64,000 nucleotides of DNA from Trichocoleus desertorum NBK24. GTDB taxonomy: Bacteria > Cyanobacteriota > Cyanobacteriia > FACHB-46. Shown piece by piece: positions 56,870 through 64,000 of the stretch. The position numbers and the translations under genes are program-made. Position 1 is the first letter of the stretch. The number at the start of each line of letters is the position of its first letter. A model generated the notes under the pieces. The model was given only the letters and a program-made list of their open reading frames with translations, had not been told where the DNA came from and did not search any database. The stretch lies in contig NZ_CP116619.1 in NCBI RefSeq assembly GCF_030409055.1, forward strand, positions 1,998,628 to 2,062,627, given 5' to 3'.

Positions 56870-57058
56870 AGAGGGGTTATTCGCCTGTCTATCTGAAGTA
56901 ACCTCAACATCAGAAGCAGAACTTGTCCACCGCTGCTCTAACTTAATTTGTTTAGAGATGATATCGACTAGGTAATTGATGCGCTCGAGTGTGGCTCGAA
57001 TATCATCCAGAGTTTTGATGCGCTCTGCCATCACTTCTTCAAAGGTTCTGTAATTCAT
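56837..57058 (-). CDS. small protein of unknown function
   Basis: This 73-residue protein starts MNYRTFEEVMAERIKTLDDI and is helical to about residue 45 (IRATLERINYLVDIISKQIKLEQ), likely a coiled-coil or dimer. Its C-terminal 11 residues are encoded by the terminator hairpin. Not recognised. It is preceded by an unusual 21-bp perfect hairpin. Confidence 0.6.
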   Translation of the reverse strand: MNYRTFEEVMAERIKTLDDIRATLERINYLVDIISKQIKLEQRWTSSASDVEVTSDRQANNPSDQRIGYVPIR

Positions 57059-57082
57059 ACTTGTAAACTAAATCGACTTAAT

Positions 57083-57130
57083 AGAAGCCAGAGAAATATG
57101 CCATCTTTGTGGCATATTTCTCTGGCTTCT
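57083..57130. repeat. perfect 21-bp inverted repeat with 6-nt loop
   Basis: The arm at 57083-57103 (starting AGAAGCCAGAGAAATATGCC) is exactly complementary to 57110-57130, with loop TCTTTG. No T tract follows on either side, so it is not a standard terminator. It lies 25 bp upstream of the 73-residue gene, in the region between two divergent genes. Confidence 0.85.
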
Positions 57131-57300
57131 CCACCCTTCCGGTTGGCTAGATAGCGTTAAAACTTTTAGTACTTTTAAATACAGAAATGTTTGCTGCCCG
57201 CTGGCTTAGAGACAATGGGGCTAGAAGGGCAATCGCTAGTTTGTGAGCAAATACCAACAACTGCGTAAAATAAAGGCAAGAAGCGAGACGCAAGTGGAAA

Positions 57301-58083
57301 ATGTATCTGACCTGGCTAGATAGCAACTCTTGGCTGATAGAGATCGGTAGCAAACGTATTCTGCTCGATCCTTGGTTGGTGGGGCCGTTAATGTTTGGCA
57401 ATATCAACTGGCTGTTTAAAGGCACCCGTCCTCAAGAGCGTCCCATCCCCGATCGCATCGACCTGATTTTGCTATCCCAAGGGTTAGAAGACCACACCCA
57501 TCCGCCTACACTAAAACAACTCGATCGCAGCATTCCAGTTATCGCTTCTCCCAACGCTGCCAAGGTTGTACGCGAGCTAGGCTACCACCAAGTAACGACG
57601 CTGGCACATGGAGAAAGCTTTAATCTAGACAATCAGGTCAGTATCCAAGCGCTGCCCGGATCACCGATTGGCCCTTTTCTGACTGAGAATGCCTATTTCC
57701 TCAAGGAACTTACTTCTGAACTCACTCTTTATTACGAGCCTCACGGCTACCACGCCCCCATCCTGATGGAAATGGCACCTGTGGATGTGGTGATTACCCC
57801 AGTCATTGACATGAAAGTGCCTGTGTTGGGGCCAATTATTCAAGGGAAAAACAGCGCTTTAGAGTTAGCAGAAGCGGTGAAACCTCAAGTGATGCTACCC
57901 ACCGCAGCCGGGGGCGATGTCACCTTTGAAGGCGTGCTGATGGCAGTGATCCAAACGATGGGTAGCGCGGATACACTACGGACTCAACTGAGTGCGAAGA
58001 ACCTGCCAACCCAACTCTTAGAACCAAAACCCGGCGATCGCCTAGAGCTAAAACTCCAACCCAGGGCGATCGCCAAATCGTAA
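57301..58083 (+). CDS. MBL-fold (metallo-beta-lactamase superfamily) protein, degenerate motif
   Basis: This 260-residue protein is of the UlaG-like type. Opening strands MYLTWLDSNSWLIEIGSKRILLDPWL are typical. The usual HxHxDH metal motif appears as SQGLEDHTH, losing the first His pair while keeping Asp-His. The metal site is therefore altered. In cyanobacteria and plants this S-Q-G form recurs, suggesting a conserved variant rather than decay. Substrate unknown. Confidence 0.8.
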   Translation: MYLTWLDSNSWLIEIGSKRILLDPWLVGPLMFGNINWLFKGTRPQERPIPDRIDLILLSQGLEDHTHPPTLKQLDRSIPVIASPNAAKVVRELGYHQVTTLAHGESFNLDNQVSIQALPGSPIGPFLTENAYFLKELTSELTLYYEPHGYHAPILMEMAPVDVVITPVIDMKVPVLGPIIQGKNSALELAEAVKPQVMLPTAAGGDVTFEGVLMAVIQTMGSADTLRTQLSAKNLPTQLLEPKPGDRLELKLQPRAIAKS

Positions 58084-58085
58084 TT

Positions 58086-58937
58086 CTAACGGTGAGTAGA
58101 ACCATCAGAAAGAGTGGCTCCTTGCAGATTAGCTTTGTGTAGGTTAACCCAGCCCAATTCGGCTCCTAGCAAATTGGCTCCTTGCAGATTGGCTCCACTC
58201 AAGTTGGTGCCTCGCAGGTTCGTATAACTGAGATTGGCTCCCTGGAGATTGGCTTTGCTGAGATTGGCCCAAGTGCAGTTGGCTCTAGATAAATCCGCTT
58301 CGCTCAAGTTGGCTCTAGACGCATACACTCGGCCCAGATACGCCTGGATTAAGTTGGCCTTGGTGAGGTTGGTTTGATAAAGATGGGCGGTAATCAGTTC
58401 AGCGTTGTAGAGAGTAGCGTTGCTGAGATCTGCTTGGCTCAGGTTAGCCCCCATCAAGTTGGCTTCGCTCAAGTTGGCTCGGCTCAAACGCGCTTCACTC
58501 AGGTCTGCATCTCGGAGGTTGGCTTCTCGCAAATCCGTGCCAATCAAGTTGGCGTGACTCAAATCAGCTCGCTTGAAGTTAACACTCCGCAAATCCGTGC
58601 CGATCAAGTTGGCTTGGCTGAGATTGGCATCGCGCAAATCTGCCTGCATTAGGCTAGCATCAACCAATTCAGCGTTGCACAGGTAAACTTCAACTAGGTC
58701 AGCAGCTTGGAGGTTGGCATTGTTCAGAATGGCATGGCTGAGGTTGGCAGCAATCAATTTGGTGTAACTCAGGTCTACCCGCTTCAGATTGACTCCTCGC
58801 AAATCTGCGCCTCGGAGGTTAATGCCGCTCAGATCTGCTTCGCTCAAATCTGGTTCTACAGCTTCATTCTGGGTTCTCCACTCCAGCCATCGCACAGCAC
58901 CCATTTTCAACAGGGCCAAATGTTCTGGATTTGCCAT
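58086..58937 (-). CDS. pentapeptide-repeat protein
   Basis: This 283-residue protein is made almost wholly of A(D/N)Lxx pentapeptides from about residue 33 to the end (for example ADLSGINLRGADLRGVNL), which fold as a right-handed quadrilateral beta-helix. The first 25 residues (HLALLKMGAVRWLEW) are not repeat. Role is unknown; family members can mimic DNA or act as scaffolds. It lies 12 bp after ccmP in the same direction. Confidence 0.9.
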   Translation of the reverse strand: MANPEHLALLKMGAVRWLEWRTQNEAVEPDLSEADLSGINLRGADLRGVNLKRVDLSYTKLIAANLSHAILNNANLQAADLVEVYLCNAELVDASLMQADLRDANLSQANLIGTDLRSVNFKRADLSHANLIGTDLREANLRDADLSEARLSRANLSEANLMGANLSQADLSNATLYNAELITAHLYQTNLTKANLIQAYLGRVYASRANLSEADLSRANCTWANLSKANLQGANLSYTNLRGTNLSGANLQGANLLGAELGWVNLHKANLQGATLSDGSTHR

Positions 58938-58949
58938 TGAGTGCTTCCT

Positions 58950-59591
58950 TTACTCCTTGCCTCGATCAGTCGGGTTTTCGCGCCCAGTCACACTTTCAAT
59001 GGCTCCAAGAGCAGCACTGGAGCCAGCTAGAATGTCTTGCTCGTCTCCACCTAAATACAGCCGTCCAAAACTTCCAAAGGCTTGCACCTCTAGCAATTTA
59101 ATTCCTGCTGCCTTTTCTGCTTCATTGGCAGCGAGCGCCGCATACCCGGCAGGTTCGACTTCCAGGACATAAAGAGTTTGGCCTGCCAAAATCAGATTGC
59201 CCCGCCGAAAGCGGTTGATTAACTGAGTTTGGTGAGCGTCAATATTGCGGATAATTTGACTGGAAACCACCCGTGGCTTCAGGCGATCGCGCTCTTTCGC
59301 TCCCAATGCGTCCAGAATCGCCATCCCAGCGGTACGGGTATCTCCTTGATTGCGGGAATGCACTTCTAGCAAGCCATACAAACGCTCAACGATTTGCAAA
59401 CCAGGACGAACCGAGGTGGCTTTGAGGGCAACGTCTGTAATCCGGTTGATTTCGATACCGGGAGAAATTTCTACCCACAACGAAGTGTCCCCCGGAAGAG
59501 GCAAGAACCCAGGCACCACGGTTCCCAAAAATGCCGCATGTTGCGGTTGAATATTGTCTAGATAAACGTAGCTGCGTAGTTCTATACCCAA
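58950..59591 (-). CDS. ccmP: carboxysome shell protein CcmP (tandem BMC domain)
   Basis: This 213-residue protein matches the CcmP family: [51 protein letters not shown], and the second BMC domain [20 protein letters not shown]. CcmP forms stacked pseudo-hexamers in the beta-carboxysome shell, with a gated pore for larger metabolites. Here it is away from any ccmKLMNO operon, a satellite location. The pentapeptide gene is co-directional 12 bp downstream. Confidence 0.93.
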   Translation of the reverse strand: MGIELRSYVYLDNIQPQHAAFLGTVVPGFLPLPGDTSLWVEISPGIEINRITDVALKATSVRPGLQIVERLYGLLEVHSRNQGDTRTAGMAILDALGAKERDRLKPRVVSSQIIRNIDAHQTQLINRFRRGNLILAGQTLYVLEVEPAGYAALAANEAEKAAGIKLLEVQAFGSFGRLYLGGDEQDILAGSSAALGAIESVTGRENPTDRGKE

Positions 59592-59789
59592 GGCTAATGC
59601 TCAGTGCGGATCAATGCGCTCAGTGTACGGGTAAAAGTATCGCAGCTAATGTGCCATCCTGCTATGGTGCCGCAGACATGACTTGGGCACAAGAGCCGCG
59701 ATCGCCCCTAAAAAGGCCCGTGGTTCAATCCATTAAAAATCACTTCGTTAATGCGAGTGACTCGACAAGCAGCAATCAGAACCCATGAT

Positions 59790-60071
59790 TCAAGCAGCAA
59801 CTAGCATCGGTTGAGCCGCAGCAAAGCCTGAAGGCAGGGTTCTCAAACTGACCCAGATTTTATACTCGGATCTCAGACAAGTGATGCACACTTGGCTACC
59901 TTGCTCGGCTAAATCCATTGCAAAGGCAAAAGCTTTTTGTCTGCTGCCGACCGGAAATTTTTCCCAGAGGTAGTACAACTCTTTTCCAGAACACATGCCC
60001 TCACGAATCTCATCGTCATGCAAAAACTTAAAAGGATGAACCAATTCGTGAGACAGCACCAAGGGCAACAT
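59790..60071 (-). CDS. small conserved cyanobacterial protein, function unknown
   Basis: This 93-residue protein starts MLPLVLSHELVHPFKFLHDD and contains EIREGMCSGKELYYLWEKF, which looks like a real, conserved hypothetical family. Cys-rich positions are GMCSG and QVCITCLRS. No transmembrane segment. It is separate from ccmP by 198 bp. Confidence 0.65.
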   Translation of the reverse strand: MLPLVLSHELVHPFKFLHDDEIREGMCSGKELYYLWEKFPVGSRQKAFAFAMDLAEQGSQVCITCLRSEYKIWVSLRTLPSGFAAAQPMLVAA

Positions 60072-60528
60072 AAAACTTCAGCGAAGAGAATACTCTTATT
60101 CTTGCTTAATATTTCACCAAAGAAATGTATTCTTGCTTACTTAAAGAAAAAATACTGAAATTTTTATATTGTGATAAATAAAGCAGGATTTTGAAAGAAA
60201 GGCAACAGTAGCATCGTCCTATGCTTTTACTTCTCTTAATTGACTGAAACTCAATACCATCAAAGGGTAGCTAGTTTAACTTAAGTCATTTAGCGGAGTA
60301 AATTAAGCCATTTAACCGAGTTGTTTTCCTGGGGTTATGTCCATCCTCAAAATCACCAAATTTTAAGTTGATCTTGAGCGGTCGGAGGCAGAATTTCAGG
60401 TTGGTGCTGAGATTAAAATTAGCGATCGCTTGCTAAAACAGGCACAAAATAACGCGATTGCAGAACATAAAAAAGGCGATCGCGAAATCTATAAGAGAAT
60501 CCTGCGATCGCCCCTTTAATAGAATTGG
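60072..60528. other. intergenic region with direct repeat and a broken frame
   Basis: This stretch is AT-rich. A near-exact 22-bp direct repeat (TTAAGTCATTTAGCGGAGT at 60281 and TTAAGCCATTTAACCGAGT at 60303) lies before an in-frame stretch from ATG 60337 to TAA 60517, interrupted by an internal TAA at 60364. The product after the stop, VDLERSEAEFQVGAEIKISD onward, is protein-like. This may be a remnant of a small gene. Confidence 0.35.
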
Positions 60529-60870
60529 TTATTGCTCGTCGCGTCCGTGAGCAAAAGCGGGAGGAGAGGTGGCCTCAACGGCTGTAAACGACTCCAAGAT
60601 CTTGTAGGTGTGGGAGGCTCCTTTTGGCACCACCCAAGAATCTCCGGTTTCTAGAAGCACCATTTGTCCTTCTAGGTGCAACTCAGCGCGACCTTGGATC
60701 ACATAGCCTACGGTTTCGTATTCACGGCGAGTTTCAGGCTTGGGTTCACCCGGTTGCTCGTTTTCCCACATCCGCATAGCCAGGGTCACTCCTCCAGCCA
60801 AGTACTTCTGACCCAACTCACCATGAGGAGATTGAGCGGATTGAACTTTGATGACTGTGGTATCACTCAT
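60529..60870 (-). CDS. cupin-domain protein
   Basis: This 113-residue small cupin has beta-barrel motifs ETVGYVIQGRAELHLEGQ and DSWVVPKGASHTYKIL. The usual metal-binding His pair is reduced: the first motif lacks the H-x-H, and one His remains in SHTYK. It is the last gene of the minus-strand operon with the alcohol dehydrogenases. Confidence 0.85.
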   Translation of the reverse strand: MSDTTVIKVQSAQSPHGELGQKYLAGGVTLAMRMWENEQPGEPKPETRREYETVGYVIQGRAELHLEGQMVLLETGDSWVVPKGASHTYKILESFTAVEATSPPAFAHGRDEQ

Positions 60871-60894
60871 GATTTTTCGATCAATAACGACAAG

Positions 60895-61077
60895 TTAAAC
60901 AATTGGCGATCGCAACGAGGCAGGCTCTAGGCCATCAGCCTCACTCGCCCAGTCAGGCTGAAAGGTGTCAGGCTTGGTATGCTCAGCTTCTAGAATTTCA
61001 ACCAAGTTATACAGCTCCGAGAGCAACTGGTTGATTAAAGCTGTCTTTTCAAGTTGAGGAGCAGGATCAATCTCCAT
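60895..61077 (-). CDS. small protein of unknown function
   Basis: This 60-residue acidic helical protein starts MEIDPAPQLEKTALINQLLSE. It lies 9 bp after the ADH gene and 24 bp before the cupin, clearly inside the operon, which supports it as a real gene. Function unknown. Confidence 0.6.
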   Translation of the reverse strand: MEIDPAPQLEKTALINQLLSELYNLVEILEAEHTKPDTFQPDWASEADGLEPASLRSPIV

Positions 61078-61086
61078 AACTATGGC

Positions 61087-62256
61087 CTACGGCTTGAGGA
61101 CAACTTTGATGCAGTTCTCTTTTTTGTCTCTAAAGATCTCGTAGCCGTGAGGGGCTTGGTCTAGAGGCAGTTTATGGGTAATGACAAAGGAGGGGTCAAT
61201 CTTGCCTTGTTGCACAGCTTCCATTAAGGGCTTAATGTAGCGGTGCATATGGGTTTGCCCCATCTTAAAGGTCAAGCCTTTGTTGAAAGCAGCCCCAAAC
61301 GGTACTTTATCTAGGAAGCCACCATACACGCCTGCCAGGGAAACATGGCCTCCTTTCCGACAAGAGAGAATAACTTGACGGAGGGCAGTGGGGCGATCGG
61401 TTTCTAGACGTACCGCTTGCTTAACTTGGTCGTACATTGCCATTGGGCCTGTGCCATGCGCTTCCATGCCTACCGCATCAATGCAGCTATCGGGACCTCG
61501 TCCGCCTGTCATCTCTTTGACGGCTTCTCCCGCATCAATCTCTTCGTAGTTGATGATTTCGGCTCCACATTGTTCTTTCGCCATTTTTAGGCGTTCGGGA
61601 ATGCGATCGATCGCAATGACTCTCTCAGCTCCCAGCATGAAGGCACTCTTGATGGCAAACTGACCGACAGGGCCACAGCCCCAAACTGCTACCGTATCTC
61701 CTGGCTCAATGTTGCAGTTCTCTGCCGCCATGTAACCCGTGGGAAAAATGTCAGTCAGGAACAAGACTTGATCATCAGTGAGTCCCTCAGGCACTTTGAA
61801 CAGACCCACATCAGCAAAAGGAACACGGGCATATTCCGCTTGACCGCCCGCATAGCCGCCAAACATGTGGGAGTAACCAAATAATCCAGAGGGAGAATGT
61901 CCCATTGCAGCTTCCGCCATCCAACCGTTGGGATTGGAGTTGTCACACAAAGACCACAAATCCCGCTGACAGAAGAAGCAGCCGCCGCAGGAGATGGTGA
62001 AGGGAACCACAACGCGATCGCCAATCCTCACGTTGTTGACGGCACTACCGAGTTCTACGACTTCTCCCATAAATTCATGACCCAGGATATCTCCCTCTTT
62101 CATGGTGGGGATATAGCCATCGAGGATATGTAGGTCGGAGCCGCAGATGGCGGTGGAGGTAATTTTGATAATGGCGTCGCGAGGATTGAGGATGGTGGGA
62201 TCGGGAACGTTCCCAATCCGAACATCATTGGCTCCATGCCAGCAGAGTGCTTTCAT
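61087..62256 (-). CDS. zinc-dependent alcohol dehydrogenase (formaldehyde-dehydrogenase-like), copy 2 in operon
   Basis: This 389-residue MDR-family enzyme has catalytic zinc ligands in ICGSDLHI and the [12 protein letters not shown] block. Structural zinc Cys residues are spaced in [16 protein letters not shown]. The Rossmann motif is [27 protein letters not shown]. It resembles glutathione-independent formaldehyde dehydrogenase and related threonine-dehydrogenase-like proteins. A close paralogue lies 130 bp upstream in the operon. Confidence 0.9.
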   Translation of the reverse strand: MKALCWHGANDVRIGNVPDPTILNPRDAIIKITSTAICGSDLHILDGYIPTMKEGDILGHEFMGEVVELGSAVNNVRIGDRVVVPFTISCGGCFFCQRDLWSLCDNSNPNGWMAEAAMGHSPSGLFGYSHMFGGYAGGQAEYARVPFADVGLFKVPEGLTDDQVLFLTDIFPTGYMAAENCNIEPGDTVAVWGCGPVGQFAIKSAFMLGAERVIAIDRIPERLKMAKEQCGAEIINYEEIDAGEAVKEMTGGRGPDSCIDAVGMEAHGTGPMAMYDQVKQAVRLETDRPTALRQVILSCRKGGHVSLAGVYGGFLDKVPFGAAFNKGLTFKMGQTHMHRYIKPLMEAVQQGKIDPSFVITHKLPLDQAPHGYEIFRDKKENCIKVVLKP

Positions 62257-62348
62257 TTAATCTTGCTCCTTTACGCTTTTGAATTAGGTTTTGATATAAA
62301 ACCAAGAAGTAATGCACTGAAATATGAAATAGAGAAAAACTCTTGTTT

Positions 62349-62373
62349 CCCCCTTCCCTGTTAGGGAAGGGGG
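62349..62373. repeat. perfect 11-bp palindrome (CCCCCTTCCCT type)
   Basis: CCCCCTTCCCT (62349-62359), loop GTT, and AGGGAAGGGGG (62363-62373). A common cyanobacterial interspersed repeat, here sitting in the 130 bp between the two dehydrogenase genes, where it may serve as an mRNA-stability hairpin. Confidence 0.7.
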
Positions 62374-62386
62374 CTAGGGGGTTAGG

Positions 62387-63556
62387 TCACGGCTTAAACA
62401 TGACGCGCATGCAGTTGTCTTGTTTGTTTTTGAACATTTCGAAGCCACGTTTGGCTTCTTCTAGGGGTAGGGTGTGGGTGAGGACAGCGGAGGGGTCGAT
62501 GCCGCCGTTGAGGACGTGTTCTAACAACATGGGGATGTAACGCTGGCCGTGCATTTGCCCCATTTTGAAGGTGAGGCTTTTGTTGAAGGCTGCGCCGAAG
62601 GGCATTTTGTCTACGAAGCCTGAGTAGACTCCCATGATGGAGAGGGTGCCGCCTTTACGACAGGCAACCATCATTTGTCGCAGCACGTTGGGGCGATCGG
62701 TCTCCATTCTTACGGCTTGCTTAGCTTTATCGTAGATGCCTTCTACGCCCATGCCATGTGCTTCTAGACCCACGGCATCAATGCAACTATCGGGGCCGCG
62801 TCCTCCGGTCATTTCCTTGAGGGCTTCGCCTGCATCGACTTCTTCGTAGTTGATCACTTCGGCTTTGACCCACTCTCTTGCCATGCGGAGGCGTTCGGGG
62901 AAGCGATCGATCGCGATTACTCGTTCGGCACCGAGCATATAGGCGCTATGCATGGCAAAGAGACCGACGGCCCCTGCACCCCAAACCGCGACGGTATCTC
63001 CGGGTTGGATGTCGCACATTTCTGCGCCCATGTATCCGGTGGGGAAGGCATCCGAGAGAAAGAGTAGTTTCTCGTCTGGGATGCCTTGAGGAACTTTAAT
63101 TGCTCCGTGATCGGCAAAGGGGACGCGGATGTATTCAGCATGGGCTCCCGCGTAACCGCCAAAGGCATGGGAGTAGCCAAAAATTCCAGCGGTAGAGTAG
63201 CCTGTCACCTTCTCTTGCAGCCAACCTCCAGGGTTGGAGTTGTCGCACAGAGACCACTGTTGCAAGTTGCAGTAGGAGCACTGACCACAACCAATAATTG
63301 AGGAAACGACGACGCGATCGCCTCGCTGTAATTTCCGCACTTCGCTCCCAACTTCGACTACTTCCCCCATAAATTCGTGACCGATGATGTCACCGGGCTG
63401 CATGGTGGGGATGTAGCCGTCATAAATGTGGAGATCGGAGCCACAGATGGCGGCGGCTGTGACTTTAATAATGGCGTCTTTTGGGTTGAGAATTTTGGGG
63501 TCGGGAACGGTGTCTACACGGACATCATTGGCCCCATGCCAGCAAACTGCTTTCAT
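62387..63556 (-). CDS. zinc-dependent alcohol dehydrogenase (formaldehyde-dehydrogenase-like), copy 1 in operon
   Basis: This 389-residue paralogue of the preceding entry has identical length. Zinc sites are [23 protein letters not shown] and [16 protein letters not shown]; the cofactor motif is [27 protein letters not shown]. The downstream sequence [18 protein letters not shown] is also shared with the paralogue. Duplicate genes suggest dosage or divergent substrates. It lies 17 bp after the SRPBCC gene. Confidence 0.9.
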   Translation of the reverse strand: MKAVCWHGANDVRVDTVPDPKILNPKDAIIKVTAAAICGSDLHIYDGYIPTMQPGDIIGHEFMGEVVEVGSEVRKLQRGDRVVVSSIIGCGQCSYCNLQQWSLCDNSNPGGWLQEKVTGYSTAGIFGYSHAFGGYAGAHAEYIRVPFADHGAIKVPQGIPDEKLLFLSDAFPTGYMGAEMCDIQPGDTVAVWGAGAVGLFAMHSAYMLGAERVIAIDRFPERLRMAREWVKAEVINYEEVDAGEALKEMTGGRGPDSCIDAVGLEAHGMGVEGIYDKAKQAVRMETDRPNVLRQMMVACRKGGTLSIMGVYSGFVDKMPFGAAFNKSLTFKMGQMHGQRYIPMLLEHVLNGGIDPSAVLTHTLPLEEAKRGFEMFKNKQDNCMRVMFKP

Positions 63557-63573
63557 CGAATGGTTACTCCTGC

Positions 63574-64000
63574 CTAATGAGATTCACGACAGGATGGTTG
63601 CCCTTCGTTGGTGGCAATTTCGCCTGCTTCCATCAGCATCTTGAAGCGGCGCAACTCATCGCCAATTTGCTGTTCGGGTTCTTCACCCAGGAGTTTAGCG
63701 ATCGCAGCGGAAACAGCACCACCCGGAATGTTGTACTCCATCACCACTTTGACTTCAGTGCCACGGCCTCCGGTAGCAGGTTGGAAACGGACAAAGCCAG
63801 AGTTATCGATGTCGGCATTCTCGGCAGAAGCCCAAGCAATCAAGTGATTTTCTTCTTCTTGAATGATGTCAGCATCCCACTCTACGCTGTTGCCCAAGGG
63901 AGCGCTAGCAATCCAGTGCGATCGCGTGTTGTTATAGGCAGTGACAGATTTGAGGTGCTTCATGAACCGGGGAAGGTTCTCGAAGTTGCGCCAGAAGCGG
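63574..64000 (-). CDS. SRPBCC/START-like domain protein, 5' end outside window
   Basis: The frame is open up to the window edge: the last codons read [13 protein letters not shown] in frame with [17 protein letters not shown]. This F-W-R-N-F-E-N-L-P pattern is typical of cyclase/dehydrase-like SRPBCC proteins that bind hydrophobic ligands. At least 142 residues are visible, ending in a Glu-rich helix and GQPSCRESH. It is the first visible gene of the operon with the two dehydrogenases. Confidence 0.85.
   Translation of the reverse strand, partial: RFWRNFENLPRFMKHLKSVTAYNNTRSHWIASAPLGNSVEWDADIIQEEENHLIAWASAENADIDNSGFVRFQPATGGRGTEVKVVMEYNIPGGAVSAAIAKLLGEEPEQQIGDELRRFKMLMEAGEIATNEGQPSCRESH

Noticed and set aside
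58374-58940. Frames antisense to the pentapeptide gene
   Set aside because: The periodic sequence is just the mirror of the pentapeptide repeats.

Overview
The window comes from a cyanobacterial chromosome. The HIP1 octamer GCGATCGC and its variants occur throughout. Oxygenic-photosynthesis genes are present: cytochrome b6f small subunits petG and petN, cytochrome cM, the PSII assembly factor PAM68, a thylakoid PSI accumulation factor, the carboxysome shell protein CcmP, and C5-pathway hemL. Several families here (DUF3370, sucrose-phosphate phosphatase, ISH3-type IS, pentapeptide repeats) are typical of filamentous cyanobacteria, but a genus cannot be assigned from the sequence alone. No CRISPR array, tRNA or origin was seen.

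Layout. 1-1942: 3' part of a 23S rRNA, the 5S rRNA and their terminator. 1958-12425: mostly housekeeping genes on mixed strands (DUF3370, pyroglutamyl-peptidase-like, hisH, rsmD, petG, cytM, an ABC exporter, DedA, ExoD, ahcY, a Na+/H+ antiporter). 12600-14882: a compact group of five small unrecognised genes. Four of them carry the same 11-base element (ATTCAAGTTCT) just upstream, the first two copies directly at a predicted promoter start; one gene encodes an HTH protein. This is the best candidate for an undescribed regulatory unit. 14888-17071: panB and a TPR lipoprotein-like or secreted protein. 17644-18880: an intact ISH3-type insertion sequence with 17-bp inverted ends and a 5-bp target duplication. 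19418-33354: metabolic and photosynthesis genes (PSI factor, egtD, hemL, hisIE, MFS, spp, ruvA, two tandem GH13 enzymes, rpsO-pam68, aroF). 33417-34053: a HepT/MntA toxin-antitoxin pair. 34249-38722: an NAD(P)-binding protein, a large PAS-GAF histidine kinase, petN and small membrane proteins. 38870-41764: a 964-residue LGFP-repeat protein with a probable papain-like Cys-His-Asp domain.

42109-57058: this stretch holds the RNA-repair genes rtcB, archease and rtcA, interspersed with a CobW-type GTPase, a membrane PAS kinase, DUF29, a c-heme-type adenylate cyclase, a crcB pair, an HNH protein, an IS630 remnant, a secreted small protein, DUF5996/RibD-C and HAD genes. The HNH gene and the secreted-protein gene share an 80-bp related leader. 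A 73-codon gene is bracketed by two near-perfect hairpins. 57301-64000: an atypical MBL protein, a ccmP-pentapeptide operon, and a minus-strand operon of a SRPBCC protein (cut by the window edge), two tandem zinc alcohol dehydrogenases, a 60-residue protein and a cupin.

Several starts were moved inward from the longest reading frame on Shine-Dalgarno or family grounds. petG, petN and a 43-codon membrane ORF were found by reading the sequence directly.
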